Below are positions 14,026 through 19,674 of a stretch of DNA of 19,674 bases, in pieces. The notes beneath the pieces were generated by a model. That model had not been told where the DNA came from and ran no database searches. It was given only the letters and a program-made list of their open reading frames with translations. Position 1 is the first letter of the stretch. Every line of letters starts with the position of its first letter. The stretch is from JBBRCX01 sp038204465 (GTDB lineage: Bacteria > Planctomycetota > Phycisphaerae > Tepidisphaerales > Tepidisphaeraceae). Location of the stretch: positions 1-19,674 of the forward strand of contig JBBRCX010000087.1 in NCBI GenBank assembly GCA_038204465.1, given 5' to 3'. The translations under genes and the position numbers were made by a program.

Positions 14026-14499
14026 ATGCTGCAACAAATCGATCACGTCAACCTGGTCGTGCACGATCTTGCGGCCATGGTGCGCTTTTATTGTGACGTG
14101 CTCGGTCTGCACGAGACGCGGCGCGTCACGATCAACGGGGACTGGATCGGGCGAGTGGTTGGAATCGACGATGTCGTTGCCGATGTGGTTTACCTGGAGT
14201 TGCCGGACGGGCCGCGGATCGAACTGCTGCGGTATGAAAGCCCGGCAGCGGAACATGCGGAGGGAATGGGGAGGCCGCACATGCGGGGGTTGCGGCATCT
14301 CGCTTTTCGAGTGGACGACATTGACGCGGCGGTGGCGAAGTTCCGCCGGCTGGGCGTGCGCTTCATTGGTGAAGTGCAGCGGGTGCCCGACACGCAGGTG
14401 ACATACGCCGGGGGTGTGCGGAAGCGCCTCGTTTACTTCCACGATCCGGAACAGAACCTGCTGGAGCTGTGCGAATACCGCGAGGCGCGCCGGCCATAA
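14026..14499 (+). CDS. VOC-superfamily metalloenzyme (glyoxalase / epimerase type)
   Basis: The 157-residue protein is built of two beta-alpha-beta-beta-beta modules typical of the vicinal oxygen chelate fold. Four metal ligands are visible at the expected spacing: H7 (IDHVNL), E66 (RIELLRY), H91 (RHLAFRVDD) and E147 (NLLELCEY). This fits glyoxalase I, methylmalonyl-CoA epimerase or a related lyase or dioxygenase; the substrate cannot be assigned. The ATG at 14026 starts right at the first beta strand (MLQQIDHVNL); an upstream start at 13963 adds an unlikely arginine-rich leader. It follows the preceding gene by 59 bases and abuts the convergent mug gene with no gap. Confidence 0.9.
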   Translation: MLQQIDHVNLVVHDLAAMVRFYCDVLGLHETRRVTINGDWIGRVVGIDDVVADVVYLELPDGPRIELLRYESPAAEHAEGMGRPHMRGLRHLAFRVDDIDAAVAKFRRLGVRFIGEVQRVPDTQVTYAGGVRKRLVYFHDPEQNLLELCEYREARRP

Positions 14500-15066
14500 C
14501 TACTCCGCCAAGCGGCGGTCCGACGCATCGCGCAGCGTCCGGAAGAGCCGCGCCAGATCCTTCGGTTGATAATGCGCGTTCAGTCCGCTCGGATTCGGCA
14601 GGACCCACAGGAGCGTCTCTCCGATCGTTTCCTGCTGCGGCCCGACCAGCGCATCCGGCCGGCCTAACGCGGTGCGATATGCGCCGAGGCCGAGGACGGC
14701 GAGATAGGCGGGTCGATAACGCCGGATCTTTCGCGCGAGTCGCTTCGCGCCCTGGGCATACTCCTCGTGCGTCAGCTCATCGGCGGTCGCTGTCGTGCGA
14801 TCGACGACGTTGGTGATCCCATATCCGCGATTCAGCAGTTCGCGCTCTTCAAATGGCGAGAGCAGTCGATCCGTGAAACCCGCCGCGTGCAGCGCGGGCC
14901 AGAACCGGTTCCCGGGCCGAGCGAAATGATGGCCCACCGCCGCGGAATACAACCCCGGATTGATTCCGCAAAAGAGCACCCTCAATCCGGGGCGAATCAG
15001 GTCCGGCACTTTCTTGCAACGCGCCGCGCGAAGCTCGACGGGCGTGGGTCGATACGGTTGCCGCAT
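14500..15066 (-). CDS. mug: G/U (G/T) mismatch-specific uracil-DNA glycosylase, Mug/TDG type
   Basis: This repair enzyme removes uracil or ethenocytosine opposite guanine. The 188-residue product has the family-2 UDG motifs: GINPG (34-38) with the catalytic-type Asn36, FARPGNRFW (48-56), and the second motif NPSGLNA (158-164) that intercalates into DNA. Basic residues flank the core, as expected for a DNA-binding protein. The start MRQPYRPTPVEL at 15066 leads directly into the domain. Its stop touches the stop of the convergent VOC gene. The flavin-reductase-like gene lies just upstream on the same strand, possibly cotranscribed. Confidence 0.92.
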   Translation of the reverse strand: MRQPYRPTPVELRAARCKKVPDLIRPGLRVLFCGINPGLYSAAVGHHFARPGNRFWPALHAAGFTDRLLSPFEERELLNRGYGITNVVDRTTATADELTHEEYAQGAKRLARKIRRYRPAYLAVLGLGAYRTALGRPDALVGPQQETIGETLLWVLPNPSGLNAHYQPKDLARLFRTLRDASDRRLAE

Positions 15067-15098
15067 GGGCGTGTGGAGTCATGTGCAAGGCGAATCGA

Positions 15099-15590
15099 TC
15101 AGTAATGAAACCCGTTTCCCCGGACGTGGGTGAACGACTGGCCTTCCTTCAGCACCGCGCCGTCGGTGACGGCGGCGATGAACAAATCATGATCCGCGCC
15201 GAAGTCGACGGTCTGGAGCAGCTTGCAGTCGAGCCAGGCGAGACCGTCGGCCAGCACGGGGATGCCACTGGGAGTCTCGAGCACGTCGACGCCGTCAAAC
15301 GGATCAGCGCCCACCGGCAGCCGGCGCGCATACCGTTTCATCAGCGCGCTGTCCTGCTCGCCGAGCACCGACAGGGCGAGGCGCTGACTATCGCTGATCA
15401 GTTCGCGGATGGGCCTCTCTTTTGCGATGGCGACGCAGATCGCGAGCGGCTCGAATGCCACCTGCTGCACCCAACTCGCCATCATCGCGTCGGACGTGCG
15501 CCCTTCGCGGGCACAGAGGATGAAGACGCCGCTGGGGATGCGGCCCATCGCCCGGCCAACGGTGTTTTTCGATTCGTCAGAGTTTTTCAT
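15099..15590 (-). CDS. Flavin reductase-like domain protein (flavoredoxin family)
   Basis: The 163-residue product matches flavin reductase / flavoredoxin proteins, which bind FMN and reduce flavins or feed monooxygenases. Visible features are the opening RIPSGVFILCAREG, the flavin-loop ASWVQQVAFEPLAICVAI (about 38-55), RELISDSQRLALSVLGE, and the closing DHDLFIAAVTDGAVL. The GDH-type motif reads ADHD here. The start at 15590 (MKNSDESKN) is typical; upstream extensions are proline/glycine-rich and improbable. It is divergent from the zinc-ribbon protein pair and followed, 32 bases on, by mug. Its partner oxidase is not in the window. Confidence 0.88.
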   Translation of the reverse strand: MKNSDESKNTVGRAMGRIPSGVFILCAREGRTSDAMMASWVQQVAFEPLAICVAIAKERPIRELISDSQRLALSVLGEQDSALMKRYARRLPVGADPFDGVDVLETPSGIPVLADGLAWLDCKLLQTVDFGADHDLFIAAVTDGAVLKEGQSFTHVRGNGFHY

Positions 15591-15654
15591 GGGTGGAACC
15601 GACGATACACCTTCACGTAGCCGGGTGGCAACAGGCGCGGTACGGTGATAACCG

Positions 15655-16200
15655 ATGCAGACGCCCCCGCCGGCCTCCGATGACGCGGCGCCGGTATGCC
15701 CCGGTTGCGGCCAACCGCTCAACCCTGATGGCGCAGGCGATCTTCCGTCGAGTTGCCCATTCTGCGGCGCGCCGCCCAGCACAGCGGAAGCTCATCCCTT
15801 TGTCGTCGATTACATGGAGGCTGACGACGAGGAAGCTCGACCCACCGGCGCCGGGCACGAGATCGACGTCGTACGGGTGCGGCAATTGTCGGCGCTGCGG
15901 CGCGGCGCGGCGCGCAGCCGGTCTTATTGCCTCGTCGGCCTCATCGCGTGCGCGGTCGTCTCGATCAAGCTGGTGCTGATGGCCCTGCAGTTGGTGAGAA
16001 CCAAGGGATGGAGCGCTCGGCCGATCGGCGACCTTCTGGGCGCCGCGGCGGCGGCGTGGGCCGCGTTTCTTTTCTTTCGCGGCGCGAGCCAGTTCCACCA
16101 GGAACTGCGGCGCTCTTTGCTGAGCGATCCTCAAACACCACCGGATTTCTCCGGTCTCGGCGACGGCAGCCAGCAATGGAAACGCCTGGAGGAGATGTGA
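15655..16200 (+). CDS. Zinc-ribbon membrane protein of unknown function
   Basis: The 181-residue product opens with a double-cysteine zinc ribbon (CPGCG at 15-19, CPFCG at 34-38). An acidic linker follows (YMEADDEEARPTG), then two hydrophobic helices (about 93-114 and 127-145) and a C-terminal hydrophilic tail. It probably sits in the cytoplasmic membrane with the ribbon in the cytoplasm. I recognise no specific family, but short zinc-ribbon membrane proteins are common in planctomycetes. Its stop overlaps the start of the next gene (GTGA), so the two are translationally coupled and may act together. Confidence 0.75.
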   Translation: MQTPPPASDDAAPVCPGCGQPLNPDGAGDLPSSCPFCGAPPSTAEAHPFVVDYMEADDEEARPTGAGHEIDVVRVRQLSALRRGAARSRSYCLVGLIACAVVSIKLVLMALQLVRTKGWSARPIGDLLGAAAAAWAAFLFFRGASQFHQELRRSLLSDPQTPPDFSGLGDGSQQWKRLEEM

Positions 16201-16541
16201 AAGCCGGACCGCGGCGAACCGCCCGGCCGCCGCGCTCGCCGCTGCGCGCGGCGATCGTGAACGGCTCTTATGGCGCGCTGCTCGGATTTACCATCGCCCT
16301 TTCGTTCCTCTCCTGCATCCTGTCGCCCGGCTATTCGGCATGGGTGGTTCTGCCGGTTGTGCTGGCGAGCGGTCTTCTGGTCGGATACCCGACGGCGCTG
16401 GGCGCCTGGCGCATGACTCAGCAGCGCGAACGCTGGGCGCAAGGCTTGTGCATCTACTGTGCCTATGACCTGCGGTGCAGCACCGACCGCTGCCCTGAAT
16501 GTGGCTGGCGCATCCCGCGAAACAGGCGACCTACCATGTGA
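16197..16541 (+). CDS. Membrane protein with C-terminal YDLR zinc ribbon
   Basis: The 114-residue product (GTG start) has a basic N terminus (VKAGPRRTARPPRSPLR) and two hydrophobic segments (about 19-41 and 47-66). It ends with the zinc ribbon CIYCAYDLRCSTDRCPECGWRIP, a pattern I associate strongly with planctomycete membrane proteins. The order is the mirror image of its upstream neighbour, whose ribbon is N-terminal. The GTG at 16197 overlaps the previous stop and follows GGAGGAG. An in-frame ATG at 16176 would add seven residues. Function is unknown; pairing of two ribbon-bearing membrane proteins suggests a small complex. Confidence 0.7.
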   Translation: MKAGPRRTARPPRSPLRAAIVNGSYGALLGFTIALSFLSCILSPGYSAWVVLPVVLASGLLVGYPTALGAWRMTQQRERWAQGLCIYCAYDLRCSTDRCPECGWRIPRNRRPTM

Positions 16542-16604
16542 AGGAACATCCCAGGCCGCTTGCGAACCAGAGTAGTGCTCCGCGAGCAACTGGCGCACGA
16601 CGGC

Positions 16605-18047
16605 TTAAAGGGAGGTCTGCCCCGGGATCCAATTGGTGCCTGCGAGCGGGACCTTTGCCATTGCAGCGGCCTCAATCGTCAGCGCGACGAGATCTTCCTT
16701 CTCCAGGTGATGTACGTTGGACTTTCCGCAGGCGCGGGCGAGCGTGGTGAGTTCCATCGTGAGGGTCTTGAGGTAATTGCGCAGGCGGCGCGCTCCCTCC
16801 TCGGGCTGGAGCCGCTGCTCGAGAATGGGATCCTGCGTGGTGATTCCGACCGGGCAGCGGCCGGTGTGGCAGTGGTGGCAGAATCCGGGCGCGGTGCCGA
16901 GCTTGTGGTAGTCGTCGGTGGCATCGACGCGTTCCTGCCCGCGCACCCAATAGTGGCTGTTGCATCCGAGCGCGATCAGCACGCCCTGGCCGATCGAGAC
17001 AGCGTCCGCCCCGAGGGCCAATGCCTTGGCGGCGTCGGCGCCGGTGCGGATTCCGCCGGAGACGACGAGCTGGACCTTGCCGTACATGTCCATTTCTTCC
17101 AGCGCCTCGACCGCGAGCCGGACCGCGGGAAGGGTGGGGATGCCGGCGTGCTCGATGAAGACCTGCTGCGTCGCGGCGGTGCCGCCCTGCATGCCGTCGA
17201 TGACAACGACATCGGCGCCGCTCTTGATCGCGAGCTTGACGTCTTCGCGCACGCGGGTGGCGCCGAACTTGACGAAGATCGGGACCCGCCAGTCGGTCAT
17301 CTCGCGCAGCTCGGCCATCTTGATCGCCAGGTCATCGGGGCCGACCCAATCCGGATGACGGCAGGCGGAGCGCTGATCGATGCCTTCGGGGAGCGTGCGC
17401 ATCTTCGCGACGCGCGGACTGATCTTCTGACCGAGCAGCATGCCCCCGCCGCCCGGCTTGGCGCCCTGCCCGATGACGACCTCGAGCGCGTCGGCCTTCA
17501 GCACGTCCTCAGGATTGAAGCCATAGCGCGACGGCAGGCACTGGTAGATGAGCGTCTTTGACGAGAGCCGCTCTTCGGGCGTCATTCCTCCGTCGCCGGT
17601 CGTCGTGGACGTTCCAAGGTCGGATGCGGCACGGCCTAGCGCTTCCTTCACGTTGGCCGAGAGCGCGCCGAAGCTCATCCCCGCGACGGTGATCGGGATC
17701 TTCAGCTCGATCGGCTTTTTCGCGAAGCGCGTGCCGAGCACCGTGGTGGTCTCGCAGCGCTCGCGGTAGCCTTCCAGCGGATAGCGCGAGAGGGAGGCGG
17801 TCAGGAAGACCAGGTCATCGAAGCTCGGCAGCTTGCGCTTCGCGCCCAGCCCGCGAATCTCGTAGAGGCCATACTCGGCGGCGTGCTGGATGTAGGAGAT
17901 GACCTCGTTATTGAACGAGTGGCTTTCCTCGAGGCGCAGATGCCGCGGTCCCGGCTCGTGGGGGCGAGCGTGCGCCGGTTGCTGTCCGTCCGGAACGTCA
18001 TGCTCGCTCGCGGGCGATGTCGGATGCTCGGCTCGATCCATGTTCAA
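16605..18047 (-). CDS. glxD: FMN/Fe-S glutamate synthase domain protein (GlxD/MgsC type)
   Basis: The 480-residue protein corresponds to the FMN-binding and synthase part of glutamate synthase large subunit, as a separate polypeptide. Motifs include FDDLVFLTASLSRYPLEGYR, the central GTSTTTGDGGMTPEE, QGAKPGGGGMLLGQKI, GIDQRSACRHPDW, DGMQGGTAATQ, and LVVSGGIRTGADAAKALALGADAVSIG. A cysteine cluster C390-x2-C393-x4-C398 (CHHCHTGRCPVG) should hold the 3Fe-4S cluster. It closely resembles rhizobial GlxD and methylotroph MgsC, N-methylglutamate synthase subunit. About 40 N-terminal residues are low-complexity. It lies 85 bases downstream of the GXGXG subunit gene, so the three genes form one operon. 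Confidence 0.9.
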   Translation of the reverse strand: MNMDRAEHPTSPASEHDVPDGQQPAHARPHEPGPRHLRLEESHSFNNEVISYIQHAAEYGLYEIRGLGAKRKLPSFDDLVFLTASLSRYPLEGYRERCETTTVLGTRFAKKPIELKIPITVAGMSFGALSANVKEALGRAASDLGTSTTTGDGGMTPEERLSSKTLIYQCLPSRYGFNPEDVLKADALEVVIGQGAKPGGGGMLLGQKISPRVAKMRTLPEGIDQRSACRHPDWVGPDDLAIKMAELREMTDWRVPIFVKFGATRVREDVKLAIKSGADVVVIDGMQGGTAATQQVFIEHAGIPTLPAVRLAVEALEEMDMYGKVQLVVSGGIRTGADAAKALALGADAVSIGQGVLIALGCNSHYWVRGQERVDATDDYHKLGTAPGFCHHCHTGRCPVGITTQDPILEQRLQPEEGARRLRNYLKTLTMELTTLARACGKSNVHHLEKEDLVALTIEAAAMAKVPLAGTNWIPGQTSL

Positions 18048-18132
18048 TTTCTCCCTGTCACTTCCAACCCATTCGCCGAACGCCCCGAACGCTTGTCCCT
18101 TACGATCGCGGCGCGATGCAGCTCGCGCTCGA

Positions 18133-18843
18133 TCAGTACTCCTGATCCGCCTCGACGTTCCAGTGATAGAGCGTCCTGGCGGAGGCGACGCGTTTGAAGT
18201 CGTTTACCTCGCGGCTGATGCCGGCGCGGTTCAGCAGATCGCTCAGCGCCGAGCGATCCGCGTCGGTCATGGGCTCCTCGCGCGCATCGGCGCCGAGGCT
18301 GGAGATCTTGCCGCCGATGTAGATCACCGCTTCATAAAGGGAATCGCCGAGCGCCGACCCGGCGTCGCCGCAGACAACCAGCCGGCCGGCCTGCGCCATG
18401 AACGCGGACATATGCCCGACGCTCCCGCCGACGACGATGTCGCACCCTTTCATGGAGATGCCGCAGCGCGAGGAGGCGTCGCCTTCGATGACGACGAGCC
18501 CGCCATGCCCGGAGGCGGCGGCGCACTCGGAGGCGAAGCCTTTCACGCGGACCGTTCCCGACATGATGTTTTCCGCGACGCTCCATCCGACGTTGCCGTG
18601 GACCGTCACGTCGGCCAGGCGATTCATTCCCGCGGTGAAATAGCCGGCGTGACCCATGATGTCGATCGAAACCGGGGCGTTCACGCCGACAGCGATGTTG
18701 TGCAGCCCGTCGGGGTGGAGGACCTGGATGCGCCGCGGTGCAGCGTCGCGCATCTCGCGGTGCAGGTATTCATTGAGCTCGCGCACGCTGGTCTTCGCCA
18801 GGTCGAACCGCGTCACGGCGTCCTTGGCAACTACACTTTCCAT
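18133..18843 (-). CDS. glxC: GXGXG-domain glutamate synthase subunit (GlxC/MgsB type)
   Basis: This 236-residue protein is the stand-alone C-terminal beta-helix domain of glutamate synthase. It shows the repeated glycine pattern (IMGHAGYFTAGM, VHGNVGWSVAENIMSG, VRVKGFASECAAASGHGG, VIEGDASSRCGISMKG, VVGGSVGHMSAFMAQ, VVCGDAGSALGDSLYEA). It probably structures the synthase complex and its channel rather than doing chemistry. Its ATG at 18843 overlaps the end of the amidotransferase gene by 13 bases, so the genes are coupled. The FMN subunit gene follows downstream. This three-way split and order match glxBCD / mgsABC. Confidence 0.9.
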   Translation of the reverse strand: MESVVAKDAVTRFDLAKTSVRELNEYLHREMRDAAPRRIQVLHPDGLHNIAVGVNAPVSIDIMGHAGYFTAGMNRLADVTVHGNVGWSVAENIMSGTVRVKGFASECAAASGHGGLVVIEGDASSRCGISMKGCDIVVGGSVGHMSAFMAQAGRLVVCGDAGSALGDSLYEAVIYIGGKISSLGADAREEPMTDADRSALSDLLNRAGISREVNDFKRVASARTLYHWNVEADQEY

Positions 18844-19674
18844 GCGTGGATTTCCTCGGGTTGCGGCTCAAAGATGCGTGCGTTGGAGATGTCGGGGAGA
18901 TGAGCGAGAGAGCGGAATTCGGAGGAAACCGCGACGTAATCATCGTGCTCGGCGACGACCGCGGGCTTGCAGGCGAACGCGTCGCGGACCAACACCAGTT
19001 CATCGGTCGTTCCCATCAGCAGCGTGTAGAACCCGTCCAGCTCGACGAAGGCGGTGGTGAGCGCCTGGCGCAGATCGTCGCCCTGGCGCATTCGCCACTC
19101 GAGGAAGCGGCAGGCTGCTTCCGTGTCGTTGTCAGTCTCGAAGCGAATGCCCTGTTTCTCGAGCCGGCGGCGCAGGCTGTAGGGGTTGGAGAGTGAGCCG
19201 TTGTGGACCAGGCAAAAATCTTCGCCGGCAGTGAAGGGGTGCGAGTGCGCGGGAGTGACGGCGGACTCGGTCGCCATCCGCGTATGGCCAACGCAATGCG
19301 TGCCGTTGAGCTGCGCGAACCCATAGCGTTTCGCGATGTCGCACGCGTGACCGATGTCTTTGTAGACGTCGATGCTTCGGCCGACAGAGAGCACGTGCAG
19401 CGTCGGGTCGTATTGAACGATCCAGGCCGCGAAGCTCTGCGGGTGCACCGCCGTCACCAGCGCGGCATGGTTTTCAACGGCCTCGACCTTCACCGGCGTC
19501 TTTGTCTGTTTCTGCAGGGCCTCGCCCATCTCGTTCCATTTGAAGTCGCGGTGCGGCGAATAGAGGCTGAAGCGGCGAACGGCGCGGTCGAGCGGATCGG
19601 TGAAGACCGCGAGCCCCGCCGAGTCGGCGCCGCGATCGGCCATGCACTGGAACATGGGGATGAGGAATTGGCCG
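18831..19674 (-). CDS. glxB: Class II glutamine amidotransferase subunit (GlxB/MgsA type), 5' end outside the window
   Basis: The frame is open to the right edge (the last codons read GQFLIPMFQCMADRGADSAG), so the start lies beyond 19674. The N-terminal catalytic cysteine expected in the MCGI motif is not visible. Recognisable parts are the MADRGADSAGLAVF segment, the GHTRMATESAVTPAHSHPF motif with the oxyanion region, and DFCLVHNGSLSNPYSLRRRL, all of class II (Ntn) amidotransferases. Together with the GXGXG and FMN subunits it forms a three-subunit synthase. It would release ammonia from glutamine. Downstream of the visible part it overlaps the GXGXG gene by 13 bases. Confidence 0.9.
   Translation of the reverse strand, partial: GQFLIPMFQCMADRGADSAGLAVFTDPLDRAVRRFSLYSPHRDFKWNEMGEALQKQTKTPVKVEAVENHAALVTAVHPQSFAAWIVQYDPTLHVLSVGRSIDVYKDIGHACDIAKRYGFAQLNGTHCVGHTRMATESAVTPAHSHPFTAGEDFCLVHNGSLSNPYSLRRRLEKQGIRFETDNDTEAACRFLEWRMRQGDDLRQALTTAFVELDGFYTLLMGTTDELVLVRDAFACKPAVVAEHDDYVAVSSEFRSLAHLPDISNARIFEPQPEEIHAWKV

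Noticed and set aside
16560..17561. 333-codon plus-strand frame opposite the FMN glutamate synthase gene
   Set aside because: Antisense to a strongly conserved enzyme frame and without recognisable domains.
1..19674. CRISPR arrays, insertion sequences with transposase, prophage or defence genes
   Set aside because: No regular direct-repeat array, transposase, integrase or defence domains were seen; the intron 5' end is the only mobile-element signal.

Overview
The window looks like chromosomal DNA from a high-GC bacterium of the phylum Planctomycetota, probably class Phycisphaerae. The main clues are a small membrane protein ending in a CxxC-YDLR-CPECG zinc ribbon, an L33 protein of the planctomycete form with only two of the four zinc cysteines, and an EF-Tu with an unusual switch I segment. 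The genus cannot be named from the sequence alone. The window is mostly informational and core-metabolic chromosome, not a classic accessory island. The most unexpected element is at the left edge.

Left third, minus strand (positions 1-6400, read right to left): a near-consensus sigma70 promoter at 6340-6367 precedes tRNA-Thr(GGT), tuf, rpmG, tRNA-Trp(CCA), secE, nusG, a small membrane protein gene, rplK, a small gene of unknown function, rplA, rplJ and rplL. This is the widespread tuf-secE-nusG-L11-L1-L10-L7/L12 order, interrupted by two small uncharacterised genes. A structured 176-base spacer separates rplJ from rplL. A rho-independent terminator (138-164) follows rplL. Directly after its T tract begins what reads as the 5' end of a group II intron (137 to 1, running off the left edge). 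That is where terminator-targeting group II introns are known to insert, and it sits where rpoB would normally follow.

Middle, plus strand (6400-11200): aroF (DAHP synthase, TTG start), tpiA, secG, a yicC-type RNase gene, gmk, rpoZ and a stand-alone coaC are tightly spaced and co-oriented, so probably one operon. They join aromatic amino acid synthesis, glycolysis, secretion, RNA turnover, GTP supply, RNA polymerase assembly and coenzyme A synthesis. The yicC-gmk-rpoZ-coa part is a gene order shared with many bacteria. A divergent intergenic region (6223-6528) separates this operon from the tuf operon. It carries promoters for both directions plus a repeated TGGCCAGCG motif.

Right third (11200-19674): an ABC-transporter ATPase without neighbouring permeases (minus), a small three-helix membrane protein, a two-repeat Lrp/siroheme-decarboxylase-like protein and a VOC metalloenzyme (plus), then a Mug-type mismatch uracil-DNA glycosylase and a flavin-reductase-like protein (minus). 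After these come a pair of translationally coupled zinc-ribbon membrane proteins (plus). The last 3 kb (minus) encode a split glutamate synthase of the GlxB-GlxC-GlxD / MgsABC type: amidotransferase (cut by the right edge), GXGXG-domain protein and FMN/Fe-S synthase domain.
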